Position numbers and translations under genes: made by a program
The notes under the pieces: generated by a model
The model's database searches: none
The model's input: the letters and a program-made list of their open reading frames with translations, nothing else
Told to the model about the DNA's origin: nothing
Shown: piece after piece, positions 28,390-43,264 of the stretch
How the letters are laid out: every line of letters begins with the position of its first letter
Position numbering within the stretch: the stretch's first letter is position 1
Source of the DNA: Carya illinoinensis
Lineage: Eukaryota > Streptophyta > Magnoliopsida > Fagales > Juglandaceae
Direction of reading: 5' to 3'
Length of the DNA stretch: 64,000 bases
NCBI RefSeq assembly: GCF_018687715.1
Contig: NC_056755.1
Coordinates: 11,467,501 to 11,531,500 of the forward strand

Positions 28390-29598
28390 ATGTCTACTTC
28401 TAGACCGGCACGTAAGCGACGCAATCTTGGTGAGAGTAGTAGTGGTCCAGTTAGGGAGAGGACAGTTTCACTGGAGCGACCAGTGAAGATTTCTGATTTC
28501 CAGAATCTTCTCTGGGAGGGTCATTCATTGCCCTCAATATTCAGTGATCGTGGTTGGGGACCTATCTTGGATGAATGGGAGGAAGCATGGGAGCCAGTCT
28601 CCTACATTGACATTGTTGCCGAGTTCTATAGAGAACTCGGCAGTGCTAGCGCAGATGATTCTAGGGCCTACAGTATCATTGTCCGAGGAGTACCCGTTGT
28701 ATTTTCACGAGATGGACTTGCTGAGCATCTCGGTATTCCTTGGCTACCAAATGCATATCCGAATGTGGTGCCTAGAGAGTCTGATCCTTCAGTTGAGGCG
28801 GAGACAGCTGAGGAGGAGGCATCAGTTTATACTGATGAGGTCGATACCCTTGCTGATCACGAGGTGAGGGATTTGGTTGTCGGTCCAGATGCTCCACCGT
28901 ATGACAGGATGAAGAGCATCAAACAGGCAGATTTATCTTCTTTCTTTAAGATATTAAATTTGATAATTGCCAATAACATTGACCCTCGGCAGCACAAGAC
29001 AGAAGTTGGCATTGATCGGATGAAATTTATGATACGGGTCGCTCGTGGCATTCCTATCGACTTGGTGGGGTATATATTCGATAGGATTCGATCAGAATCT
29101 CGGTACATTTCGATGGATATACTACCATTCGGAGTCCTGATCACCCGATATCTACTATGTGCTAGTGTTGTGCCAGATGTTGCTGAGCGTAAATGGGAGC
29201 CGATGGGACCGATAAACAGCACCACCCTCTCACGCAGCACGGGACACTCGAGACTGCGTTTTCGTGCACATGTTCCAGAACCAATTGATCCTCACAGAGA
29301 TGCACAGTCGGGAGATCATGGAGTCTCAGTTGCAACTACTGAGACATCTACACGGGCCGAGGCATCAGTCCACAGTGTTACTCGTGAGGAGATGGCTGAC
29401 ATAGTGCGTGCAGCGATCAGCGAGCAGACATCAGCAGTGATCGATGCAGTGCGTATGGAGATCCATTCTGCTGTGTCTGAGCTTCGTACAGAGTTTGCTG
29501 TCATGTCTGCGACTCAGGTCACCATCAGTACTCGACTAACACAAATAGAGGAACATATAGCTGCAGTCGAGGAAGTGTGCAAAGACTTGGGGTCTTAA
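28390..29598 (+). CDS. 402-aa plant transposon-associated protein carried by the CACTA element
   Basis: A single uninterrupted frame of 402 codons after a spliced 5' leader. The N-terminal 20 residues are Arg/Ser-rich. Residues about 30-270 resemble the 'putative plant transposon protein' domain found in many plant repeats: an FYREL segment, IIVRGVPVVFS, a LAEHLGIPWLP stretch, later FFKILNLIIANNIDP and DRMKFMIRVARGIPIDLVGYIF. The last 85 residues, TREEMADIVRAAISEQ to the end, look like a coiled coil. I do not know its function and see no catalytic motif. It runs opposite to the transposase genes from its own promoter. It has no stop or frameshift, unlike the neighbouring transposase, so it has either been kept by selection or is younger. 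Confidence 0.82.
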   Translation: MSTSRPARKRRNLGESSSGPVRERTVSLERPVKISDFQNLLWEGHSLPSIFSDRGWGPILDEWEEAWEPVSYIDIVAEFYRELGSASADDSRAYSIIVRGVPVVFSRDGLAEHLGIPWLPNAYPNVVPRESDPSVEAETAEEEASVYTDEVDTLADHEVRDLVVGPDAPPYDRMKSIKQADLSSFFKILNLIIANNIDPRQHKTEVGIDRMKFMIRVARGIPIDLVGYIFDRIRSESRYISMDILPFGVLITRYLLCASVVPDVAERKWEPMGPINSTTLSRSTGHSRLRFRAHVPEPIDPHRDAQSGDHGVSVATTETSTRAEASVHSVTREEMADIVRAAISEQTSAVIDAVRMEIHSAVSELRTEFAVMSATQVTISTRLTQIEEHIAAVEEVCKDLGS

Positions 29599-29814
29599 TT
29601 ATTTTATGATATATTTTATTTATTTATTTCCTATTTTTTGTATGGATAATATTTTGTGTTTTGTAAATTCAGTATTTAAGTATGAAATAGTATTGTTTTA
29701 TATTTTCTAAACTAATTCTTAATTTAGATTATTCATATTATTTAATTAACCAATTTTTTATAATTACTAGTTAATCTAAATATAATTTGGCAAAAAACTT
29801 AAAAAATTAAAACC

Positions 29815-30070
29815 CTGCCACCGTTCGACCGATTCAAATTACGTTTGAATGGTGAATATGCATCATTCGAACGGTTATAATTTATCGTTCGAACGGTTTG
29901 TCAATTTCCCTCCAAAATAATTTTGCCTATCGCTACAATATTACGTTCAAACGGTAAAAATTAAACATTCGAAGGGTTAATCATTAACGGTCGAACGGTT
30001 AACTTATTTGGGACAAAAAATTTCATCCCTAAGAATATCGTTCGAACGCGTTCGAACGGTCTGGCATGTC
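29815..30070. repeat. Right subterminal repeat array of CACTA element
   Basis: About ten copies of CGTTCGAACG or close variants, including a tandem overlapping pair CGTTCGAACGCGTTCGAACG near 30040-30059. The terminal 110 bases beyond hold short inverted phrases based on 'ttgggacgaaatt', as at the left end (19455-19620). Confidence 0.85.
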
Positions 30071-30184
30071 CGTCGTTATTTTGAAACGAAATTTGAATTT
30101 CGTTCCAAAATCTTACTTTTTGGAACGATTTCCAATTTGTCCCAAAACAATTTCGTCTCAAAAATGATTTTTGTTGTAGTGTTG

Positions 30185-30498
30185 ATAATTGCAGCACTAC
30201 TACAATTTACTGACGATCATCTCCCTAGCTAATTATCATGCAATTGGATATATTGTAAGATATCTATATTAATTATGGAGATCATTCTAATTCCATGCAC
30301 TCTAAATGTCAAATATGGAAGGGGCATTTGGGTTAATACATCATTCAAAGAAAAGTTGAGGGGGACTCACCACTCGATCTAACTAATCCAATTCAAACTC
30401 ATTAGAAACGAAGCTAAAAATTGAAGCTGCACGCATTTTCCCACAAGTTAATCTAATTATAACTTTTTTGTAGTGAAAAACTAATAAATTAAAGCTTT
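30185..30498. other. Flank between CACTA element and J-protein gene
   Basis: About 310 bases. It should include the 3' untranslated region of the J-protein gene, which reads leftward. No other gene is seen. Confidence 0.4.
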
Positions 30499-31047
30499 CT
30501 ACGTCTCATGTCCTACATATTTCTTCGTCCTGTTCTCCATTCGGAGCTGAGACCTCTTCTTTAGTCCAGAGAGCTGTTTTTCCCAGACTTCTTTGGAAAA
30601 TTGGGATGAGTACTTCCTATTTTCCTCGGTAGAAACACCCCCGACTTCAGACCACGTAATTGTCTTGACCAAAGCCAACTCGTAATCATACATCTGACGC
30701 GAAATTCGATCAGAAAGTGTCTCATAAGCCTTCCTAAACTCAACAAATCGTTTAGTGGACTCTTGTTTTGCAGATGGATCAAGACAAACATCGGGGTGAC
30801 ATTGGAGAGCTAAGTTTCTGTATGCCTTCTTTATCTCATCGAAGCTAACGTTCCGATGATCAGAACGAAGGGACAAAACTTCATAAAAGTTGGTCAAGTC
30901 CCTTTTTGCATGGCCACCCCCATTAGATCTACACGATGTATTGTTGAACTCATGATAAGCTTTTCTCCTGGATGATCTTGTTTTCTGTAGCTTTGATACC
31001 GGCACTACTGTAGCAATCTTCGGACTCATTCGCAAGGAGATCTCCAT
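30499..31047 (-). CDS. J-domain co-chaperone, probably chloroplast (DnaJ20/DJC-like)
   Basis: Single exon, 182 residues. A basic, Ser/Thr-rich N-terminus of about 45 residues looks like a plastid transit peptide. A J domain follows at about residues 52-122, beginning NFYEVLSL, with the HPD triad at 84-86 (LQCHPDVCLD) and the usual helix IV end LSDRISRQMYDYEL. The tail is basic and has no zinc-finger or client-binding domain, so it is a type III (class C) J protein. J proteins stimulate the ATPase of Hsp70; the partner here would be stromal Hsp70, by inference. The start at 31047 is the first ATG, 5 codons before a second one. The CACTA element ends only about 320 bases beyond its stop. Confidence 0.9.
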   Translation of the reverse strand: MEISLRMSPKIATVVPVSKLQKTRSSRRKAYHEFNNTSCRSNGGGHAKRDLTNFYEVLSLRSDHRNVSFDEIKKAYRNLALQCHPDVCLDPSAKQESTKRFVEFRKAYETLSDRISRQMYDYELALVKTITWSEVGGVSTEENRKYSSQFSKEVWEKQLSGLKKRSQLRMENRTKKYVGHET

Positions 31048-31194
31048 GGCGTGCGTCCCCGCGTCTGTCGTGAGAGAGAGGGAGAGAGCTGAGTATGGAT
31101 GAGTACTTGGTCTATAGCATGATATTATATATATATATATATTGTTGTATAGTGACTTTGTACCCTAAGAATTATATGTATATTTTTTGCCTAA
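31048..31194. promoter_or_regulatory. Upstream region of the J-protein gene
   Basis: Contains a CT/GA-rich leader (GAGAGAGAGGGAGAG near 31070, opposite strand pyrimidine-rich) and a (TA)n run near 31127-31142 that could serve as TATA box for the leftward gene. Inferred from position only. Confidence 0.35.
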
Positions 31195-31326
31195 ACTATG
31201 GATTGATAAAAGAACGTTGTTTTGACCTGAAGTGCCCATCGTCTCTGTCTCCATCCGTCAAGTCCTTCCTCGCTGTAATTGTTGTTTGCATTCAGTCAAT
31301 CAACCGTTCTTTTATCAATCCATAGT
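31195..31326. repeat. Inverted repeat with near-perfect 25-bp arms
   Basis: The left arm starts ACTATGGATTGATAAAAG (31195) and the right arm is its reverse complement ending at 31326. The first 22 bases match perfectly, followed by a one-base gap. The 81-base centre is unrelated. It may be a tiny MITE or a transcribed hairpin. Confidence 0.8.
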
Positions 31327-32275
31327 CCGAACCCTTCCCTCATAAGAAATAAAATAAATAATTTAATTTTTTAAAATTTTAAAATAAAAATAATATTATA
31401 TAAATATATTTTAACAATATTTTATATAATTTTTAACTTTTATCTAATTTATAAAAACAAACAAGGCTTTATTGCTATGTACGTACCCGTATAAATATTT
31501 CGACAAATATTAAATGAAAAACAAATGATATATGAATCATTTTATATGTTTTATCTTTCTTTTACTTGAAACTCTCTCAAAATTTAAAAAAGAATTTGAG
31601 AGAACCTAGCTTGCTTTAATAAAATGATAAAAAAAAATTACTAATAAAGCCTAAAAAGCTAATTATATAATCAAATTATCATACATAAAATATGCATGAT
31701 ATATTTATACATAAGATAATATATTGAAGACGATGGTTTCCACGGATTTGAGCTATTTAATAAAGTAGACATCAAGTTGATTTTTCAAAGTCCAATGGGA
31801 CCAGCATGCAAGAAGATAAAGTCCGTCGTTCCTAATTAAATATTATATTAATTATAAATCAGATTTTGGCTTTAAAAAGAAAAAAAAAAAAGATTCAAAT
31901 CAAACATTTACCTTTTTGCTGTGATTTGCTCCATATAGAGATCGACAATGTTAAGACCAATTAAAATAAGTAATTAACTAAAGACGAAAATTAATACCTA
32001 GTCTCCTGAGGTTTGCCTTAATCACAAACATCTGATGTACGATAAACAAACTTATCAAAATTATTATATTCCATCCATATATATGACAAACCGGCCATTT
32101 TTATGAATTATCACCAAAAAATAGAGATCGAGGGCTCCCTCTCCCCACCATGATTGTTAGGTTATTGGGTACGTACGTAATGGTTAGCGGCTACAGTTGA
32201 TATCCACTGAGTATCAACAGTGGCCTCTAACTCGAAATACACAATTATTAGTACTAATGGAATATTAGTTATGAA

Positions 32276-32316
<41 letters not shown>

Positions 32317-34410
32317 TATTACTCCACTTGAGAGAAGATTAATGGTTCAATAGTATTACGTTAAGAAATATTAAAAAAATTATTAATAAAAAATTTCTTT
32401 ATAATTAAAATTGCATATATAGAATTATAGATAACCAAAACTTGCCTTAGAATTTTTCTTTATGTTGATTAAGTGTTGTCGCGCGCATTCCCTAAAATTA
32501 ATAGTTTCGTGTGCAAAGTTATCATGCCATAATATTAATTTGTACATGTTGCACATGTTTAATTTATATATCTCAGCCGGCTATGATCATTTTTCTCATT
32601 TTTTTTAACATGATATTCCTATGATTTTTTTATTTTTTATTTTAAATTTACTGAGCAGTATTAATACTATTCCTAGGAATCTGACCCCATGTATATAAGC
32701 TGCAATTATCTTCCTGACACCTTTATCCATTGGAATTGAATATTCAAATGCAAGGTTCGATCCGTCCATCTGAATCGGACACCCAATCTAGCATGAATTC
32801 AATATCTTAGAGATAGATAATTTAGCCCCATATTATATATAATAAACCCAAATATATATATATATATATATAACAGGAGAGCCAGATAGAGGCGCACTAT
32901 GGTCAACGCGCGGCAAGCTGTATATATGTCTTTGAGATAATCTTGTTTTAATGTAGAATATCATTATTCCATAAAATGATCACAAAATTAGGATCAAATT
33001 AATAACATTTGTTAATTTATATTTTAATTCCAATAGATAATTAATAATTTTGGATATAACTTTGCCCCATATATAAATGGAGGGACTCTTCGGACCAAAA
33101 GGCCTGAGACACCGAAAGAGGCCTATTATATTACAAAATCTCAAAGGACAGGTTCAGGGGCCGCAATGGGATGAGTAAGAAGAGTCTAAGAGAAGATGTG
33201 CCTCTCGCCATCTTTTATGGAAGGATAACGACACCGGAAAGTAATATGATTGTTCAAAATATCAAGTAATGATCTGCACTGATAAATTTTAGATAAGATA
33301 AGTATTACAAGCAGGTCTATATATATAGATAATCTTTGATAATTGAGAAGAATAATTTGACTGCTTTTTCATTTCACTGACTGTGTGTGTATGTGCTTTT
33401 GAATAGGTCCAACTAATAGGTGGCGGCTAAAATATATGAAAATAATATGAGAGATCAATTCCAAGGCCCCATAATTTTTTGTTTTGTGGAATAAAACTAC
33501 GAAATTCATCCACAACATAGACCAACGATCATGTGGGGGATGGGTCATATGAACCATTACAATTCACAATCTTCTAATTTTCCTCTTTTCTTTCTACTTT
33601 CTTTTCCCTAGAAAATTGAAATATAGAAGAAGTATTGGTTAGAATTTAGGACTAACATGAATGATACTCACATGATGAGTGTACACAAATAGAAACATGC
33701 CAACAAAACTACAAGATTTCATTGGTTTTGGGAAACTTTACGTTTGTATCTGTATTTTTATTTTCTGTATAGATTAAAATCACATGATCGAATCTCACAT
33801 TTTAAATTCACAAACTCAAGCAACCATGATCGAAACACCTATAATAATATTCAAAGAAAAAGTCATATTTAGAAGGAGATTTGTTGGATACACGGTGAGG
33901 CTGTCTACAAGAAAACCTTACACCACACATCTCTACTTAGATTAATCAAATGTGATTTGTTATTTTTATTCTTTTACTTAAAATTATATATTTAAACATT
34001 AAGATAGAATAAAAAATACGATAAATCAGATGCTGATTAGGTAGAAGTATATATGTGATATAAGCTACTTGTAGAATTTCTATTGGTTTTGACAACTAGG
34101 CAAGCATCTATAATTGGGCCTATGACAAAGATGTCAATTCCAAAGTGAAAACTGGACTCCAATGAATCAAAAAATAATAAGCCAGCAGCTTGGACCCTAG
34201 TCCAGAAATTGGAGGCCCAATATTTCTTTCGAAGTTGGGCTCGATCTAAAGCTCAATTGTTACAAAAAGAAAAATAATATTAAATATAGTCTAATATGGT
34301 GTGCAAATTTCATGCATGTACTATTTTTAAAAAAAAGTGCATAAATCTTGCTAGCTAGTTAGGACCTAGGTGAAAAAATTATTTTTAGTAAACTCCATTT
34401 ACTCTAAAGA
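31327..34410. other. Gene-poor AT-rich region
   Basis: About 3 kb with no supported gene. Bases 31340-31450 resemble the AT-rich interior of MITE family B. (TA)n runs lie at about 32282-32314 and 32853-32871. Several short open frames have no recognisable content. Confidence 0.5.
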
Positions 34411-34436
34411 AAGTACATGAGATTTGTATATCCTAA

Positions 34437-34885
34437 AAATATATTTAGTAAAGAAATTTATAGACCTAATTTATCTTATCAAACCTGTTTAAGAATTTAT
34501 GAAGCAATTTATAGGTCTAATTCATATCATAAAACTGGTTCAATAAGAAAAGGTTACTCATTACTTATAAACATGTTCAATACCTTGTCTACAGGAAATG
34601 TGGGATTATTCCTCAACACTCTATCTTACGTACAAGCCAATATTTTTCTGGTACTTGTCACGTGATAAGTAGTGTGGGCTTCTATTTATTCTGTGGCAAG
34701 TTCTGATATTATTAAGAAATTCATAAGCCTAATTCATCTCATCAAATCAGTTAAAATATTTATGAAAAAATTTATAGACTTAACTCATCTTATCAAACGA
34801 TTCAACAAGAGAAGGTTACTCATTACTTATAAACATGTTCAAGATCTTATCAAGTAATGTGAGATTATTCCTCAACATCTAGTAC
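34437..34885. repeat. Two imperfect direct copies of about 165 bp
   Basis: The block at about 34452-34622 (with 'aaaggttactcattacttat', 'aaacatgttcaa', 'gattattcctcaac') recurs at about 34715-34882 in the same order and orientation. It includes a shared 'aatttatagac(c/t)taa' start. The interval between the starts is about 263 bases. Confidence 0.7.
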
Positions 34886-35670
34886 TATTAAAAAAATAAA
34901 TAAAAAAATACATAAATAAATAAATAAAGAGAAGCCACTCCGTGATGGAGAGATTAGAGAGGAGAAGGCAAAGTAGGACATGATCTCTTTTCATATATAT
35001 ATATATATATATATATGTCAATTGGCTAATCAAATTAAAATGACATCAACGAGAGTATTGATCAGTATATATCTCACGTAGAGTTGGCCTCGTGTCATAT
35101 AAAGGTTAAAACATGCATATGTAATCGATCTGAACTCTTTGAAGACAAACCAATCATGTTTAGAAAGCAAAGCAATCTACTACTTTTAGTAAATTATTGA
35201 GGCCAGAATTTTGTTCGACAACGATGTGCACCAAACTTTGATGCACACAGAGGCCACATGCCTTCAAATCTGCACATGAAAGCGCCATTACTACTTGTCT
35301 GCACTTAACAACCTAACATTTCTTACATTACATTATTTTCCGAAGGAACTAAGAGCCTTCCTTTTCCTATGCACTAAAATTCATGTAGTGTAATTTGTTT
35401 TTTGGACGAACGGTTAAAGATTCTGACATGTGGTATATATGTTATAATTAAAGATCATATAAATAATAATTCTATATTTTTTTTATCAAATTAAAATTTT
35501 AAAATAAATAATAATTTTACATGGTATTGTATAAACAATTATTTTATATTCTATTTTATTTAATTACATATTTTACAAGCCAGAGTTGTCAATTTAGACT
35601 TTTGGATAAAGTGATATTTTCTTACAGGCAGCTAAAGATTATGGTAGGCGACTTGTCACATGTCAAGAAA
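34886..35670. other. No gene seen
   Basis: AT-rich intergenic sequence with a (TA)n run near 34998-35017. Confidence 0.4.
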
Positions 35671-35860
35671 TTAAGGTTGAGTTTGGATGTTGAGTTGAGA
35701 TGAAAATTAAAAATTGAATAAAATATTATTTTTTAATATTATTATTATTTTAAAATTTAAAAAAATTGAATTGTTTATTATATTTTGTGTTAGAATTTGA
35801 AAAGTTGTAATAATTATATGAGATGAGTTGAAATGAGTTGAGGAACCAAACTGGCCCTAA
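35671..35860. mobile_element. MITE family B copy 1
   Basis: About 190 bp. The left end TTAAGGTTGAGTTTGGATGT and the right end, in reverse TTAGGGCCAGTTTGGTTCCT, are inverted repeats. Subterminal 'gagttgagatga' words and an AT-rich core are shared with the copy at 38717-38934. Likely PIF/Harbinger (Tourist) type. Confidence 0.6.
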
Positions 35861-38713
35861 AAATAAATGAAACTAGAAATAGTATTAAGAAAGAATAAAA
35901 ATCATTTAAAAGCCAATTAAAAAGATGAAAAAAATTCAAAAATAAAAAATAAATAAATCTCGTTAGTGTATAAAATTATGAAAATCAAGTTATTACGTAC
36001 GTACATTGTAAATAATTAAAAATACTTCAGTTAAACTAGAAACACTTTAAGAAGATTCTAAGAATTTTGATGAAAAAGTTATATTCAAAAACCTTGAAAG
36101 ATCACCAATGAGAGGGTTGGCCATGGCCCTTTCCCTTGTAGAATATATATAAATATATATATTTATATATGACTTCCCAATTAATTTACTCCTATAATTA
36201 TATAATTATAAAATATATATTATTTATAAAATAATTCGGCCTCTTTAGCAAGATTTTTTAGAATGAATTAATAAAGAAAATATTTAATTCTGAAAAGGCC
36301 GATTTTTACCATACATGCACTCGAGCTAAAAAATAAATTAAAGAAAAAAAAAATTCCAAACAGTCATTATATAACATGAGTACTGCATGTGGAATTGGAG
36401 CCTACCTTGTTCAAAATGGTAATGAAAAGCAAAATAGACGAGAATGACGTTTTTACGAAAAGCAAAAGTGCCATTAATCGGGCTCAAAACTGGCTGCATA
36501 CATGCATGGCAGCACTACTACTAGTCCAGCTAAAAACAAAGACATGAATGATTCACGGGATTCTGCCACATGACCAAACTGCGTGGAAAATTCGTCCTAA
36601 CAAACATATGCAAACAAGCATTCCCCACGTTTTCAGTTGTTTAGTTCAACCATATGAACATAAACTTCCACAACACTTTTTCTGAAATCATGTCGTTCTT
36701 GCTGAAAGATGTCAGTACCTTTCCTGGATATATAGAAGTCACACTGACAGGTTGAGGTAAATTAGTACTTATAATGACATAGGACTGTGGACATGTGACA
36801 TGATTAATGGAATCTATAGCATCATGCATTATGTTATACTGAGGTTCGCTGAAATATATTAGAATTAATTAATTTCCCGTCCTCGATCAGTTTCTACCCT
36901 GGCTGCTCGAAAATATTGCAGGTAAGGCAAGGCTAGCTTATATATAATACTACTAGGTGTTGATACAAAAAGCCCGGCCGGCGGCCGCTTATATTTGCAT
37001 TGATATTTGGTGTCATATGGTCTTTAAAAGCTTTTTTTCTTTTCCATTTATATATATTTTGGGTAAGCATGCAAGACAATTAATGTGGGTCATGTAGGAG
37101 CTGGGAAGACAAAAGAATACGATGGTATCATTAATCAGATCCAACCATTAAAAAAAAAAATACCATGCATGCTATCTACCATCAAATAACTCTACCGCGA
37201 TATATATCATGAATTACATATATGTATATATATACACACATTATTCTTATTCCATCTCGGCCTAGGTTTTACTTTTCTTATAAAACCGAGCATGTGATAC
37301 ATGCAATGCCCTTTTGCTAAAGTACTTCAACTGTGCATTGATGCAAAATATTGCATATCTTTTTTAGTTGAAATTTTTGCATAGATCGAGAAGACTCTGG
37401 AGACATAGTGGAAAGAGAAATGGGGAAGAGACATCACTAGACACTAGTAGAGGTAAAAAGATGATAAGAGAAGAGAACAGAAGAGAAAAGAAGAGAAGGA
37501 AAAAGAAAAGAAATACACCTTTTTTGACTGAGAAGGCAAACATAATCGGTTCTTCTAGAACCGTCGATGTGACATGGGCGGCCATGGCCCTCCTTTCGAC
37601 ACAACCCTTTAACCAGGTGGCCCCAAAACCGGATCGAAAGTGATTGCGCAATTGTGGACCATTGGAATTTCTTCCAAAATAAACCTTTGCTTTTCATCCA
37701 TCTCTTCAGAATTGATCAATGCACGTTGTACATTCATTTTCCTTCTCTTTTTTCACTTTATAACCAAACCAATTGAGGCAATCATATTTACGATTACACA
37801 TGATCTCCTCCATCTTTACCGTCTTTAAGACGTTATTCGATCAATTATTGACCGTCGAGTCTAAAATCGGACATCAACAATCATTCTTCGCATCTGTCAA
37901 AACATGCAATCAAATCCATTGAATCTCTCTCCTATTTTCCGTTCATCCTCTATCTCCCTTTCCTTCCGGGCCAGCATCCTAATCATCATCCTATCGCTAC
38001 CAAACATAATGTACAGATCAGTCAGTACCATAATGGAGAGCTAATTAATTTGATTTAGCTGGGCGCACATAGGATGCATGGTGTGGGTGTGGGGACTCCA
38101 AGCCATGCATTTAGGCTACACGCATTCATGCGCTTGGGGCAAGGTTTTCCCAATATTGTAATTAATAGGCGGATGGCCACTCAATTATTTTTTGTATGGA
38201 GCTCCCGCTACCACTAATCCATCTCGTGGTTGATGGATAGCTAGCTCTCTAGTTGAGGGACTCTCCTCTGGATTTCACATGTTTCTGACCATTCTTCCCT
38301 GCCTCATCTTTTCCATCACTCCAACCGCCCAACTGCCCAAGCCCTGTACTCCTAGCTCAGATATATATATTCATATTAATTTATAATAAGTATGTTTTTT
38401 TTTAAAGGCATCTTTATATATTTTATAGAATTCTGTTAGGTACAAATTACTTTTACATATTTATTTTATATTACATTAATATGATTGATCAAAATAATTA
38501 TTATATAATATATATATATATATATATAAAGAGTAACATGATTGTAGACTCTCGTCTTATTTTTATTTCATAATATTATATCATCTCACAGTGAAATAAA
38601 AGTAGAATAAGAATATTTATAATAGTATTTCTGGACATCATTCCACATAATATGTTACACTCAGATTTCATTAATCACGAAAGCAAGTGGATGGTTAAGG
38701 AAAAGAAAAATAT
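35861..38713. other. Gene-poor AT-rich region
   Basis: No supported gene. A purine-rich stretch at about 37430-37520 gives open frames on both strands that I regard as artefacts. (TA)n runs occur near 36145-36170 and 38508-38528. Confidence 0.45.
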
Positions 38714-38716
38714 TTA

Positions 38717-38934
38717 GGCTTTGTTTGAATAGTGAAAGTATTTCATCTCATCTTATCTCATCTCATTTTAATATTATAATTCTTTTAAATTCTCGCATAA
38801 AATATAATAAATAATTTATTTTTAAAATTTTAAAATAATAATAATATTAAAAAATAATATTCTAACAATATTTTATTCAACTTTCATTTTTCATCTCAAC
38901 TCATCTCCTCTCAACTCACTATCCTAACAGCACT
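38717..38934. mobile_element. MITE family B copy 2
   Basis: 218 bp, flanked by TTA at 38714-38716 and 38935-38937, the 3-bp target of Tourist-like elements. Ends: left GGCTTTGTTTGAATAGTGA; right in reverse AGTGCTGTTAGGATAGTGA. Subterminal 'catctcatcttatctcat' and 'catctcaactcatctc' words flank the AT-rich core. Confidence 0.7.
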
Positions 38935-38937
38935 TTA

Positions 38938-39330
38938 GTCTATAAAAAAATTACAAAAAATTAACTGAATATGTCTAAATTTTTGTTATAAGATAAATTA
39001 TAATTTTTTTATATTATAAAATAGACATATATATATGTATGAACCATACCGATTTGTAATCGTTATAAAATCTCTAGCCTTTATGAAACTTGCAACTCCA
39101 TATTGACAACCATCTTTTGTTAAGTCACAATGTGGTACTTAGTATTTCATTTCGATGCAACTCAACTCAATTATAAAAATAAAAAATAAAATTAAAAAAA
39201 ATATAAATTAGATAAGAATATAAAAACTAAGAACACGAATATGAAAAAAAAAATTAAAAAAATATAAGAAAACATAAAAAGAAAATAGGACATAACATTA
39301 AAGGAAACCAAAAAAAAAAACTGAATAAAA
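38938..39330. other. AT-rich sequence between MITE and MIPS promoter
   Basis: Poly-A-rich, nothing coding. Confidence 0.4.
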
Positions 39331-39338
39331 AGATGGAC

Positions 39339-39706
39339 CACGTGTCGTCTTGTAAAACAAGTTAAGACCGACAGGCGACAGGCTTTCGGCGTGTTTTAGG
39401 ACGCGGCCGAGCGCGTGAGGCGGAGAGCCCAGAGTTAGACGGGCCCCTTACGCGTCACCGTCTTCAGTCCCTGTCCGTTCGAGTACCTTCCTACTGGCGC
39501 CTCCGATTGCACCACGTGTGAAGCTGGTCCACATATCCGCATGTGTCACTTCATGCGTGCGTTCCCGTGTGCGTGAAATGGCCAACGAAATGAAACCAAA
39601 CTCTTGTACTCTTTCTTTTGCATGGCCAAGCTTCTACAAGGTGCCCGCTGCCCACTTAAGCTCCGCCACGTGTAGCTACGTTGGTCTTATTTTTGCTCTA
39701 TATATT
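39339..39706 (+). promoter_or_regulatory. MIPS promoter with three G-boxes and a TATA box
   Basis: Three CACGTG cores, each written CCACGTGT, lie at 39339-39344, 39513-39518 and 39667-39672. A TATA box, CTATATATTCAC, follows near 39697-39706. About 200 bases separate it from the ATG. CCACGTGT is the core of ABA-response and bZIP/bHLH binding sites, in line with the known stress and light control of plant MIPS genes. Binding here is inferred. Confidence 0.65.
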
Positions 39707-39901
39707 CACTTCATTGGAGCAAAATGAAGGAACACGAGACAAGGGTTCATCAGATTGAAAGAAGAGGAGAAAGTTACACACAATTCCTCCTCTTCTTCTT
39801 TCTCCTCTCCGAGTCTCTTTTTGGTCCGCTCAAAGCCTCCTTTTTTAAAAAAATTTAAACTGTTGATTTTGCGTCCCCTCATTCCTTTTATCTGAACAAA
39901 A

Positions 39902-43264
<3,363 letters not shown>

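Larger units (their letters stand above)
19438..30181. mobile_element. Complete CACTA (En/Spm) DNA transposon, 10.7 kb
   Basis: The element starts CACTACAACAAAAA and ends with its exact reverse complement; similarity extends imperfectly to about 28 bp. Both flanks carry a 3-bp duplication, TTG (19435-19437 and 30182-30184), as expected of CACTA insertion. Inside, reading leftward, are a transposase gene with nonsense codons and a TNPA-like gene. Reading rightward is a 402-codon gene. Dense CGTTCGAACG-type repeats fill both subterminal regions and two internal promoter regions. The ends and target duplication are undamaged, so it may still be mobilised in trans, but its own transposase looks dead. 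Confidence 0.95.

Noticed and set aside
19600..30070. CGTTCGAACG repeats as a CRISPR-like array
   Set aside because: Spacing is irregular, repeats are 10 bp and palindromic, and the host is a plant; they are CACTA subterminal motifs.
37364..37697. Overlapping frames on both strands
   Set aside because: Caused by a purine-rich stretch; no domain, no splice or start support.
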